Below, piece by piece: positions 1 through 10,885 of a DNA stretch of 64,000 nucleotides. Positions within the stretch are counted from its first letter, which is position 1, and each line of letters opens with the position of its first letter. Under the pieces are notes generated by a model, which searched no databases, was not told the DNA's origin, and was given only the letters and a program-made list of their open reading frames with translations. The stretch is from Hirudinaria manillensis. Lineage: Eukaryota; Annelida; Clitellata; Hirudinida; Hirudinidae. Where the stretch lies: the NCBI GenBank assembly GCA_034509925.1, contig JAVTLF010000016.1, forward strand, positions 62,001 to 126,000, in the 5' to 3' direction. A program made the translations under genes and the position numbers.

Positions 1-156
1 TTAAAAATTTATCATTCGTTAGCATCCAAAATTTCAAAAGTCGAAGAGGAAAATTAAAAAAAATTTAAATTGTGGAATTTAAGGCTTTAATTGCTTTTTT
101 GAAGAACTTTTGAATTCGTTGGAGACTCAGGCATTAAGTCAGGCATTCCTTAAAAT

Positions 157-2962
157 ATGAGTAGGTTTCCGTGAGATTGAGAATTTATTAAAAGCTTCAT
201 TTGAAGCATGTCTATTCTTGAAACTGTCCATTCGACAACTTCGTCAGTTCATTATTTTCATTCACCTTAATTTAAAATGTTTAAACATTGAATTAGAAAA
301 TTCTCCGGCATCAAAGATTACAAGCTTGAGAGCTACTCTCTTGAAAATCGTAGCAATAAATTTTGACCAAGTGTTCCTAGATGTTGATCAGTTTCAAGGG
401 CATGGTAATATCTGTACTAATTAATTTAGTCACATAATATATTTTAATCTTTTTAAAAATGAGAATTGATGACTGAATTAGGTCCAACTGACTAAAAATT
501 TAAAACGATAGATTCGTTTCCCTGCATATTAACTCACATATTCAAAAACGTTAACATAACAACTAAATTCTCCCTTTGTCCAACAGTCCTAAAAGAAGGC
601 ATCCACTTACCCCCTCATATTTTTGAAGATATACAACTAGAAGGGAAAAAGATTGGCTGGCCCATACCTCCCAAATATCTGAGACCTTGCATGGCTTTTA
701 GGGATACCCTTCATTGGGTCAATATAGATATTTTACTAGGATATTACGAAATCAGTGACTTGATGGAACTTTTAAAGGGTCATTTGCTCATCAAACAATT
801 AGCTTTTCGCTTATTCATGATGACCCCAGAGATACTTTCTTTAATAAGACATGCTTCCCCAAATCTTGAAATCCTTCACATAGCATTTTACTATGATGAA
901 GAACTTTACATATCCTATGAGTTTGGTCATTTAGCATTTAATCCGCTTTATTATTATTATTTTCATTAATCAAATTATTTATATTGTGTCTTCAGGGAAA
1001 TAAGATTAATGAGTATGGAAGATCCATTGACGTTTCCAATGTTAAAAAGGTTAATAATTAATCGTGCAGTAAAGTCATTGGATACACTATTATATATAGA
1101 TTTGAATTCCTGTTCCAAGAGTTTGGAATACATGGAATTAATTAATCTAGCCTGGCTAGAAATTACAACGGAACTTCAACATTTCGTGAACTCATTTAAA
1201 TATCTTAAAAGCTTAAAAACTCTTGTTCTTTCTCACTTTCGTTTTGAACCCATGTGGGAATGTCTTTGCCAGATCAAAACACTAAGGTGAGTTTAAAAGT
1301 TACATTCGTATTTCTACGGTAATCATTTTAAAAATGGCAAATCTTTTTTTTTTTTTAGGTCCTTATCCATAGTAGCATGTAGTAGTTTTGAAAACGATGG
1401 TTATAATAATATATTAAATAAGTTTCCAAATCTGAAACGCCTAGACTATTCTCATGGGGTAAACAAATTTTCAGAGTAAGTTTCACAATGAAATTTGCAT
1501 TATTATTTCAATTATAGTCTGTTAAATATAATCAAAGATTAGAACTGTTTTTTCAAAAATTATATCTCTAATCGTTATAGAAGAAGTCTTATCATGTGGG
1601 AGCTTATAAAAATATCTTTACCAACTTTTTTATATATTATATCTTACATAACTGAATCAGTTGCTTACAATGGCTTATCATCGTTGTTTTAGCAATTTTT
1701 CTTATTTTAACAGGCAAGACATTAAAACAATAAAGGCGAAAAATTTGGACTATTTCGGCCTTCTCAATAAACTCGGAAACAAATATTCCGACCTTGAAAT
1801 AAGTGCAACTGCAAAAACAGTAATAAATGTTTAAGTATGTAGCATCAAGGAATTTTAATATATCGTCTATTGTAGGTCGGTTGGAGCAAGGATTGGGATT
1901 CTACGTTGGCAGGCTTTTATAATGCTGAAAGCTATACATATTGTCAGAATTTATTAGCCCTAACCATAGTTACAAACGGGCGTTCTTTTTCACGTTACCC
2001 GACAGATACTCAGTTGCGTGGATTGGAAGAGGTTAGTCATGTTTGTAATTCGAATCAATTTTTTTAGAAATTCATAAATACTCAATTATCAGATCATCCT
2101 CTTCGATGTACAAAATTCTAATCCAAAAGACCGCATCATTTCAGACTGTAATCAGTAAGTAACCTACTTGTAGAGTCTATTGTTGTTTCTTCAAAATGCA
2201 ATTCTAACTAACATTCCTATATAAACACCTCATAATATACAAATTTGGACATACATTATAGATATAAATTACGCTGCACAATTTGAAAATTTCAGATTAT
2301 TCAGGTTTCATCGCAAGAATAATTATCAATGGAGTAAAAAATTTCTGAAGTAATTGATAATTTATATTATGGTATTAAAATAATAACTAAATTTTGGCGT
2401 TTCAACAAAATCGTTCACAGGAAATTTTTAAACATGACCGCAAATTTAGCATTACATCAAAGGGTATTTATTTTAGATATGACAAATTATCACTGTAGTT
2501 TTTGACGATAACACTCGATTTATTTAATATTTCAGAATGATTGTGATAGATTTGACATCTGGCGACTTGATGTGGTCAGATACGATGTCTTTTTATTGAA
2601 AAATTCAATACCTTTGCCCACCGATTAAATAGCCTTCACGAGCAAACATCTAATATTTATTGATGAAAATTTGGATCCAATATAAAACATAAGCTTTCTT
2701 AATATTTCAGTTCCTGTATCAACAATTTTTCGAGTTCACATTGTCATATATATTAGACAATGCAAATACAACATTGGCAAAAGAATACCTAACTTTCATG
2801 TTGTTCAGCAACATTTTCCAAAATTATGACATCAGCGAAAAAGAGCTTGATAATGTGATTAAATTGAAATATATTAGAACTTATAATATCATATTGAAAC
2901 TTATAATATATATCAAACCAGACTATCTATTTCATTTCTTAGAATATTTTCCGTTAACTTAA
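157..2962 (+). CDS. LRR-like family gene, copy 1 (multi-exon)
   Basis: I do not recognise a named family. The exons encode leucine-rich-repeat-like text (regularly spaced L-x2-L-x-L stretches such as LKTLVLSH and FPNLKRLDYS), suggesting a horseshoe-fold protein-interaction module. Exons by frame and splice sites: about 165-404, 587 to about 917, 996-1286, 1359-1475, 1714-1818, 1876-2031, 2093-2154, 2296-2349, 2421 to about 2463, 2536 to about 2590, and 2711-2962 with stop TAA. Phases join cleanly from 996 to 2154. Two weak points: the first ATG (157) is followed by a stop after five codons because the donor seen in paralogues (GAG-GTTGA) is GAG-ATTGA here, and no in-phase donor is obvious after the second exon near 920. 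The gene may therefore use another start or be decaying. The inverted copy at 46962-49774 is near-identical, and the decayed tandem paralogue lies at 10886-14096. Confidence 0.6.
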
Positions 2963-3177
2963 TTTATTGTTGAAAGAATCGATTGTTACCCAATTGTTAG
3001 CCAATTTGTTAAATATGTTTCATTCATTCTCAGATAACAACTAATGTTCAAGTTACTTCTGTGAATTATTATGAAATTCAAACATAAGAACTCTATAAAG
3101 CCACCACGTTATCAAATGTAATCGAATATCTTACTCTCAAATTGTTAATCAATAAATTGAAATGAAACTACAACTTT

Positions 3178-3400
3178 ACTTCCAAGTTCTGGCAGGGGTG
3201 CCTAGCTTAGTGTTAATGTTGGTTTAAAGTCCTGCCCATTTGTGCTTGGCCAAATAGTTTGTAACTTATCGTGGCTCATGTTGATACTTCTATGAATAGT
3301 TTTCAACATCACGAGCGTTTAATTAGATTTTCTGCGATTGAAATTAATTAATACTTAAATATTTTCTATAAAACCAGCAAATTTAACCTGGTCCTCGTCA
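3178..3400 (+). repeat. Duplicated segment D, downstream of LRR-like copy 1
   Basis: This stretch is repeated at 14512-14741, directly downstream of the second LRR-like paralogue. Both begin with TCCAAGTTCTGGCAGGGGTG or a one-base variant, and both end at the same acceptor-like GCAAATTTAACCTG. The segment is thus part of the tandem duplication unit that also carries the LRR-like gene. The inverted copy on the right side of the window lacks it. Confidence 0.75.
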
Positions 3401-3840
3401 TCATACTCGCACTTTATGTTTCCTGGCGTTCTACTTCTGTCGGTCCCAGTAGCTTCACCTATGTTGTAGCGATTGACAATGCACTCTTCAATAACATCTT
3501 TGGGAGACTCTCAGGTGCTACAACAGAAGCTGCACCTGCAAATGATTCCAATGCATCACCTGGTAATGATTCCAATAATCCTAATCAGCTTCTGGCAACT
3601 TCCGAAAGTCGAGAAGAAGTCGAACCGGTCCGGACCGACGAGACCTCTGAAGTTGTTGCGAACGATGCTGTTCAGCAAAATGATTCTTTTGAGGGTGAAA
3701 ATAATCTTAGATCCTCACCAGTTGATCAGTCATCTGCAACTGTGTCCACTGAATTGGCTGCTGAATCTGTCAAGAAAGTAAATGAAAGCAATTCTCCGTC
3801 TGCAATGCCAACTGGTCAAATGAGAATCAGGCTTCAATAA
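3378..3840 (+). pseudogene. TMUB-like gene fragment (membrane segment + acidic linker)
   Basis: After an acceptor at 3375-3377 an open frame runs for about 153 codons to TAA (3838-3840). It starts with a hydrophobic membrane segment (LVLVIILALYVSW), continues through a long Ser/Asn/Glu-rich linker and ends with MRIRLQ. This layout matches the N-terminal part of transmembrane ubiquitin-like proteins (TMUB1/2), whose ubiquitin-like domain opens with a similar basic beta strand, but here the frame stops exactly at that point. I infer an exon-sized gene fragment carried within the duplicated segment, not a full gene. Any ATG would lie in an upstream exon that I cannot find. The right-hand inverted copy (51128-51208) keeps only the middle of the linker. 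The family assignment rests on architecture and a few residues. Confidence 0.4.
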
Positions 3841-5654
3841 TGTTTGTTCATTTGATGTGTAAATGATAACCTTCTTTTGTTGCTGCCTTTGATTTGCACT
3901 ATGTGTTGCTGAAAGTTGAAATGTGTGCTTAGTTTACTTTAGTGGATATGACTTGGCACTATCGATACTACCTTCTGTAGCAAGTCGAGCCAACCATATC
4001 CTGTTACATTCTAGGGTTTTTTGTGTAGGATTATTAAAGAATTTCATTAAACGGATGTAAGTGTTTATAATTGAATATCTTACAATTTGGGTTTTTCATT
4101 GAATAATTTTGTGTTTTTCTGTCTGTGTAAGTTCTTTGTGGCTTCTTGCAGACTTCTTGACAATATTTTAAAGTTCAACATAACTTAGAATGTCTTTCTA
4201 AGATGGCTAATGACAAAACTTAATACCATATCAATTTTCTGTCAAATTACATTACATTATCTTGCAGGAACATTTTTTGTTGGATATTTTGAAAAAAAAA
4301 ACCCTCGAAATAATTTTAACCTTTAAGTCTGGATAAATTTGCATGACAATTAAAATCATTTTGTCTGGCTATTGTGCAATCTCAATTGCCTGTCCGGACT
4401 TGTGGAAGATACTGTTGGTTATAGGTTACCGCTGGTAGCTTTCATGATTCTCTATTTCCTTTAAGGAAACATCCAAATTGTATCTGCTTTTGTGGATGTT
4501 TTGGATCTTTCTAACACGAGAGACACTTAATATGCATCAATTAATTCGTTAATATTCACTTCATTTTCGAACTTCCTGTGACCGAGAGGAATGTACACAA
4601 AATCTTTATCAACATTGAATTACAGCCCAGGTTTCAGTGATTTTTTTCAAGTTCAGTTCTCAAAGATTGACGTTATTTTTGCTCATTATTATTGTGACTA
4701 TTAAATTGGCTAATAAACCTTCATTCGCTACTAAAGATTTATGAGAAAATCATATTGTAATAATCCTCAAACTAATTATAGAAGGTCAGGTTTATTGAAA
4801 GTGTTCAGATGGCTTGGAATATGTACAATGCTGAATTGTCTAAGAATTGGAATCTGCTGTCTCTATTTCTCTCGCTCCGCTTTTCGAGATAACTATTTGT
4901 CGAGGTTCATAACCAAAGACTCTGAATAGTGCCCATTAATTAATTATCAAAATTATATTGTAAATAAATTTAATTAATTACTAAATTAATTAATCAGCAA
5001 TATAATTTTAATTATTCTTCAATTATCTGGATCCAGGGATCCAACAATATATTGTTGTCTAAGCAGTTGCTAATTTTTGGGTTAAAGCTTAGACTTGCTG
5101 TGAACGTTTTGTAAAAGCTGGAGTCGGATAAATAACGAGTGGTTTTAAGTTTTAATTAATCCAATTTCATAAAGGGGCTATGGTGAAAGGCTTAGTAATT
5201 TAGTGTTATTAGATTTAATCGATTCTCCGAGGCAATACAATGACACGCCTGTCTTTGCTCGTTGAGAATCAAAATAAAACAAAATAAAAAAATGAAATAA
5301 ATGAAAATGTTGAAATGCGTCCCAAGACAAGGATGCTAGTTAATAGTTTCATAAAATCATCGACTGACTCCACACTCCAACCTTGTAATCGACTGGATTT
5401 AATGGATTAATGCTAACCCTCAACAAAGAACATGTAAATTGCAATCACGGCTGCCACAATAAACATGAAGGACGAACCAAAATTTGACGAAAGGAGAAAA
5501 ATTTGACATGAAGTGAAAAGGAGAAATATCCGAATTAAAAATTAAAGCCGTCATCCTAGTAGCCATGTTTTAAAAATTTAGTACATTCTTTATCGGCCAT
5601 GCACATTCTCACGTCTTCTCTAGTTCCGCCAGTGAGTCAGTGTTTTAACTATAG
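3637..5654. repeat. Inverted duplication block B, left arm
   Basis: Inverted match to 50236-51208. Relative to the right arm, this copy has an extra 3730-4465 segment (the 3' end of the TMUB-like frame and following sequence; deleted on the right) and an extra 4752-5050 segment (MITE-like). The homology stops at 5654, exactly where the R2-like relic begins. Apart from the TMUB-like fragment I see no coding sequence here. Confidence 0.8.
4752..5050. mobile_element. Candidate MITE (about 299 bp, short TIRs)
   Basis: This stretch is absent from the matching point of the inverted copy near 50825, so that copy acts as an empty site. Its ends are imperfect inverted repeats: ATATTGT followed by AATAATCC at the left, and GGATCC followed by AACAATAT at the right. 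The interior is very AT-rich and has no transposase. A non-autonomous DNA transposon is the simplest reading. No convincing target duplication can be fixed because the flanks are AT repeats. Confidence 0.5.
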
Positions 5655-7022
5655 ATGCTGGAAACAACTTCTCGGAGCTTTCCGACAGGGATCCTCAGAG
5701 AAGGTCCCCCATCTTCGAACGTTTCGGCCCTTTGAAACCCCTGACGTGGGCCGCATCCGGTGATCAGCCGGATGTCCCTGTTGGTTTGCATGTGCGGACT
5801 CAAAAGCTTAGGCTTGGGAAGGCTCTCATTGGCCTCTTTATGCCATCACGTGCCAGACTGGAGCGACTATCGAAAGCTCTCGTTGGCTTCTTTCGTCGCT
5901 GCACTCAGCCGCTGAAGCGACGCCACCTAGCCCCTACGACTCTCAGTGGCCTTCTTTCCGTCATCCCTGCCGCCCAACAGTATCGGCTTGGGCTTTAAAT
6001 TTTCTTTCAAGCGGCGCGCGGTAACAGACATTTCCGTCACCGGCTCCGCGCCTCTCGGGCGATAAATTGCTTCGGTGGATTTATTCTGACCGGAGATCGG
6101 CGGCTTTCTCCGGTCCTTTCGCTGTGGCATCCGAAGACCTTGCCTCTCATTTGCCAGATCCAGAACGAAGCTGCCTCCGCCGCTTCAGACATCTTTGTCA
6201 TCGTCTTCGTTCTTTCCCGGCTAGATAGGCCTATTTTCGTGAGGAATGGGTAAGTCGACTTGCCGACTACGCCCCTTGCGCCAACTTCTATTGAGAAGAG
6301 GTCAATTCTGAACCCTCTCGCTTCCAGGTCTACCGCCAGATCTGCATTCTTTTCCGCTTTCAGCGCACTGCTATATAGCATTCTGTCCTCCCATGGGACC
6401 GTCAACTCTACCAAAATGATGGCATCTGACGACGGTGACATCAACACCATATCCGGCCTCTTGCCACTCTCAATCATGGGCAAGGGCGTATGTGCAGTTG
6501 CTGAGCACATGATGCAATGTTTCGGTTCCGTCACAGAGTCCGTATTTGGAGTCTTCTACTAACCCCCACCTCCTTAAATTGTCCTTGGAAGGCAACCGAT
6601 CATATATCGATCTTACCGCAAAGGCCAGCCGGAGCGGGGACAACTTCCATAAATCGCTCCAGGTAAGGGACCTCCCAAGTTGTCCACTTACCCTGTTGTA
6701 CTAACTGTATGACTCGATCTTGTTTCTCTTTCTGCCTCCTCTCCTGGCCAATCATCGCACCTCTAGTCGATGAGCTGGCCTGGGGCCATTTCTGGAAGTG
6801 GTTCCATCCCACTGCCTGACGGTCTGTCTGGATAGGACCTCTTACTTCTTCGAACATCAGTACATTTACTGACTCGTCGATCTCTTTTTGCGCTCGGAAC
6901 TTCTTTCCAGATCTAAGCAGTGGATTAACTTCGCGGATCCTGTTGTCCGCGGAGTTACTGAGCATCCACTGCGTTCGGATTTTGGAGAGTTTGTACTCCT
7001 CCACGATGGACCTAAGTGGAAA
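5655..7022 (-). mobile_element. Decayed, 5'-truncated R2/Hero-like non-LTR element
   Basis: The minus-strand frames match the C-terminal half of the intact elements at 28868-39648: the stretch starting at EEYK..KIRTQ (7004), the WNHF..W region, the CCHC-type finger (near 6560) and the restriction-like endonuclease core with RPDMVL and ELTVPWED (6530-6390). The 3' untranslated end (5655-6036) aligns with the 3' end of the intact elements, including a shared ATCCTCAGAG and CGTTTCGGCCC. Several frameshifts are present. About 87 codons between the finger and the endonuclease are deleted near 6480. The 5' end is truncated at about 7022, where gypsy sequence begins. It is clearly non-functional. 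Confidence 0.85.
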
Positions 7023-8518
7023 GCATCCATCATTACCAACCTGTTATTATCGAGGAAATTTATCGCATGGTCTAAATGTAATCTCCATGGTTTTTCGGGT
7101 AATCTCCAAGGATGGTTTGGGGCTTTATTTGGGCTGTTCTGGTGTTCCGCGCATGATGTGCATAGGTGTTCAATGTCCCTATCTATGCCCTGCCACTTTA
7201 CCACTGATCTGGCCAACTGTTTCATGAGGTTTATCCCAAAGTGTCCCAGATGCAACACCTGGTTTTGGAGTTTGTAGGGATTGACTACTCTTGCTCCGTA
7301 TATTGTGGTAGACATCCTCCCTGTGTGACAAGAGAATCCTGCAGCTTCTGGAAGTGACTTACCTCTTGAGTTGTAACTTTGGGCCAACCTTCCTTCACGT
7401 GTCGCATGACGGTTGACAGAGTTGCGTCTTTGCTGGATTCTTTTGCTAACATCTTGTGATCAGTAGGTTTGAGTTGTTGATTGATGGTGTTTATTGTACA
7501 CATTGTTGAAGTATCTTCTGTTTCTTCTTTCTCATCGAATTCTCGATCTTCACCGGCCGGTAATCTGCTGAGGGCATCCGCATTTCCGTGCTCAGCTGTT
7601 TTCCGGTACTCGATGATATTCTTATTGACTCAGGGTCAATGCCCATCTGGATAGGCGATTTGCAGCTAAGGCTTGAGTTCCCTTTTTTGGATTGATTAAG
7701 GAAAGCAAAGGTTTGTGGTCCGTAACCAAAATGAGATTCCTACCGTAGAGGTAATTATGGAATTTCTCTAGCCCGTAAATGATGGCTAATGCCTCTCGTT
7801 GTATCAGACTTTATCTGCGTTGTGTCGGCGCCAATGTCATTGAGACATTGAAAAGAGGTCTTTCTCCGCCATCTTGGTACCTCTGGAACAGAACAACTCC
7901 TATCCCCACTTCTGAAGCATCACATGAAATTCCGTTTAGTAGTGACTTGTCGTAATGTGCTAACATTACGTCTTTCGTCAGTAGATTTTTCAGTTTGTTG
8001 AATGCTGAGTCTCCCTGACCATCTCCATGTAGTTTCTTTCCGAGTAAGGCGCTAATGTTGAAAGATTTGGGATGAACTTGCCGTAGAATTGAATACACCC
8101 TAAGAAAGACTTCAGGTTTGGTACGTTTGTTGGTACTGACATCCTTGCCTCTGCGTCCACTTTCGGCCTGCTTTGATTCCATCCCTTGTTACTGTATGGT
8201 CCAGGTATTCTACTGCAGGTTAGGCAAATCGACACTTGTTTAGGATACATCTTAGATCGCTGTCTTGGAGTCGTTGGAGTAACTTCCTTAAGTTGAAAAG
8301 ATGTTCGGGAGCAGAGAGTCCGCTGACCAAAATGTCATCCATATAAACTGCGACGCCTTCAAGATCGCTTGTTAGTTTATCCATGATTTCTTGAAAGTAA
8401 CCTGGTGCCGAGGTAATTCCGAATGGGAGCCTAGTTTGAAGAACTCCTTTATGTGTACTTAGAGCAAATCTTTTCTGGCTAGAGATAGCTTGTTCTGGTG
8501 GTACGCATTCTGTTGGAT
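7021..8518 (-). mobile_element. Ty3/gypsy LTR-retrotransposon fragment (RT-RNaseH-integrase)
   Basis: Minus-strand translation gives, in order, reverse transcriptase from about 8510 (PFGITSAPGYFQEIMD and the catalytic VAVYMDDILVSG), the RT connection (FLGCIQFYGKFI), RNase H (ISCDASEVGIGVVLFQ, LVTDHKPLL) and the integrase zinc-binding domain (HLGHFGI..CTSCAEHQN, 7290-7090). It is broken by frameshifts and stops between 8250 and 7400. There are no LTRs, gag or protease. The 5' side is cut at 8518 against a paralogue relic. The 3' side is cut within the integrase core at about 7021, where R2-like sequence starts. Confidence 0.88.
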
Positions 8519-8998
8519 AAATTTTAAAAAGGAATATTAAGAAACGATTTATTGGCCAATTTTATTCATTTTCAGATATCAACTGAAATCTTTTGCGAAG
8601 TTTCTTCGATGAAATATGAAATTCAAGCCTAATTAAACTTCAATCTTGGATTTTAATGAAAATTTAAATGTTCGTCTTTTTCATGTCCAATGGATGGCAC
8701 GATTTTCGAATAAAGCGTATTTTTATCTGATATAGTTGTGACATTAATATGAAACCTATATAGAAACATTCCTTTAATCGAATACTATGTTGTGTCAAAA
8801 TTTCAAAGCAATTGGTTAAGTACTTTCAGAGAACATTTGCATGATATAAACACACATTGCATTTTTATTTATATGGATTTGCTAAGTTCAATATCGGGTT
8901 TAGCAGTGAAGCAATTGGATCAGACTCTTGAAATTCAAATCGTTTAAGCAAGCTGTTTAAACCGAATAATCTTGTACTTCAAATCAAATTACAGGCTC

Positions 8999-9171
8999 TG
9001 TTATGGTGAAGCACCAATAGGAGTGGATCGCGGCATTCTAGTGTGTCCGGCCGATATAAATAGCCTTGTGGCTATTCCGCTAGGACTCTTTGTCGTGATT
9101 TTGTGATCAGATAATAAAGTTGCCGAAACCGTGGTTCTCGACTAGTTATTCTCCGATTGAACGATACAACA
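8999..9171 (+). mobile_element. Solo LTR, 173 bp, TG..CA ends, 5 bp target duplication
   Basis: The segment begins TGTTATGG and ends ACAACA. It is flanked on both sides by GGCTC (8994-8998 and 9172-9176), a typical 5 bp target-site duplication. It is absent from the matching place of the paralogous region near 14140. It contains a TATA-like GATATAAATA and an AATAAA signal in the plus orientation, as expected of an LTR. No internal retroviral sequence remains, so it is a recombinational solo LTR. Whether it belongs to the same family as the gypsy fragment 0.5 kb away cannot be judged here. Confidence 0.8.
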
Positions 9172-9222
9172 GGCTCTCAAATAATATTAATGCTTTATTG
9201 TCTTCTCAGTCTCAATAAATTG

Positions 9223-10475
9223 TCGTGAACCTTTATTTATTTATTTATTTATTTATTCAAACTGAAGGGCCCAATAGGACCACTAACACAGTTTTCGATT
9301 TCCAATTCGAGCAAGGACAAATTGCAATGACAGTATGAGTCAAGGTGGCGATAATGACTACAATGAGAGTTAGTTATATGTAAGATATTTGCTAAGATCA
9401 AAGTCTCTTATAAGTGCATTGAATCTAGAAACGGTTGTAGCATTAATAAAATCAGGTGGTAATGAGTTCCAGGGTTTAACAATCCTATTGCAAAAAGAAT
9501 ATTTGACGACGTCGGTAGAAAATTTGCATTGCTTTAGCTTGAGATTGTGACCCCTTGTGCCGCGATAACTTTGAAGAACCAGGAAGTGTTTCAGGGGAGA
9601 GTCTACAAAACCCTTCAGCAGTTTGAAGCAGAAGGTCAAGTCGGCCAGGAGGCGGCGCTTTTCCAAGGTGGGGAGATTGAGGAGTTTGAGTCTGTCCATA
9701 TATGAATATGATGCAACAGAAGGTATTGATTTAGTGAATTTTTCTGAACCTTTTCAATTCTGTCAATGAGAAATATATGGTGGGGATTCCAGGCTGGTGA
9801 ACTATATTCGAGGATGGGTCTGACGTAAGTGCAGAAGGCAAGCTTTAAGATTTCCTGGTCTTTGGCAGAAAAAGACTTCCTGATCATCCAAGAGATTTTG
9901 GCAGCTTTGTGAGTGATGGCTTCAATATGAGTAACAAACTTCAGGGAAGGACCTATTACGACTCCGAGATCTCTAATCATGTCCACGCTTTGAAGGGCCT
10001 GACCGTTGATGGAGTATTTTCGGAGCTCGCCTGCTTCCTTTCTGCGGCCGGCTATAGTGAGGATCTGGCATTTATGGGGTGCGAGTTGCAACTGCCATGT
10101 ATTACTCCATTGTGCGACCTTATCAAGAGCTGATTGTAACTGTGTTTGTGAAGACGTTGGGAGGCAATAGAGCTTAACATCGTCTGCAAATAGTTTGCAG
10201 ACAATATTAGTATCTTTAAACAGATTTGGGAGGTCATTAATGTATAGTGAAAAGAGAGTAGGTCCAAGTACACTGCCCTGGGGGACGCCGCTGGTGACAC
10301 AGGCCGTATCTGATAGAATTCCACCGATATTAACACGTTGGCTCCTCAATGATAGGAAGTCGGTGAGCCATCCTATAATGTTGCCACTGATGCCGTAATG
10401 AGGTAGTTTGCTTAGGAGTTTGTAGTGTGATACTGAGTCAAAAGCCTTTTTGAAGTCGAGATATGCAACATCTTT
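9223..10475 (-). mobile_element. CR1-group LINE fragment (RT domain, 3' end)
   Basis: The minus-strand frame starts near 10475 inside the reverse transcriptase with YLDFKKAFDSV and continues through SGVPQGSVLGPTLFSLYIND and the catalytic LFADDVKLY. The C-terminal stretch ends at a stop near 9370 (RGHNLKL, NRIVKPWNSLPP). One single-base frameshift lies near 9745. The 3' end carries a (TTTA)n run at 9232-9257 instead of poly-A, as is usual for CR1/L2-type elements. The element is 5'-truncated and interrupts the paralogue relic. I see no clear target duplication. Confidence 0.85.
9232..9257. repeat. (TTTA)n microsatellite at LINE 3' end
   Basis: About six TTTA units directly adjoin the LINE 3' end. 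In the LINE's own orientation this is a (TAAA)n tail. Confidence 0.85.
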
Positions 10476-10885
10476 GAAATTTGATTATCGAAACGTATTA
10501 ATACTTATAAAGCGTTTCCTTATGTAGTTGTAAAGTATTCAAATGTCGGAAAATTTTCAAAAATTTCTAATACCACTTGATAGGAATTGTTTGCCAAGAT
10601 TTCTTTCGATAAGACGATTATATGGCACAAAAGGACGAATATTGAAGCCTCAAATATTATTAATAATTATTTTAGCGTAACATTTTCAAAATTTACAAGA
10701 TTTGTTTCGGCACAGACGGACAAATATTTAAGCCTCAAATTTTATGAATAACATAAAATCTTAAAAATAAACATTTAACATAAACCTTCGGAAGTCATAA
10801 AGTCATGAAGTAGAAGCTCATTAGCAATATCTTTTGAGAACTTAATAATTCATTGTAGAATCAGGCATTAAAGAAACTTATAAAA

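Larger units (their letters stand above)
8519..10560 (+). pseudogene. 3' relic of a third LRR-like paralogue, loaded with insertions
   Basis: Positions 8519-8640, 8963-8998, 9172-9222 and 10476-10560 line up in order with 13982-14280, the last intron, last exon (ends ..EIQA stop at 8630-8632) and downstream region of the second LRR-like copy. The relic is interrupted by about 320 bp of unmatched sequence at 8641-8962, by a solo LTR (8999-9171) and by a LINE fragment (9223-10475). All upstream exons are missing, with gypsy sequence abutting at 8518. Confidence 0.75.
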
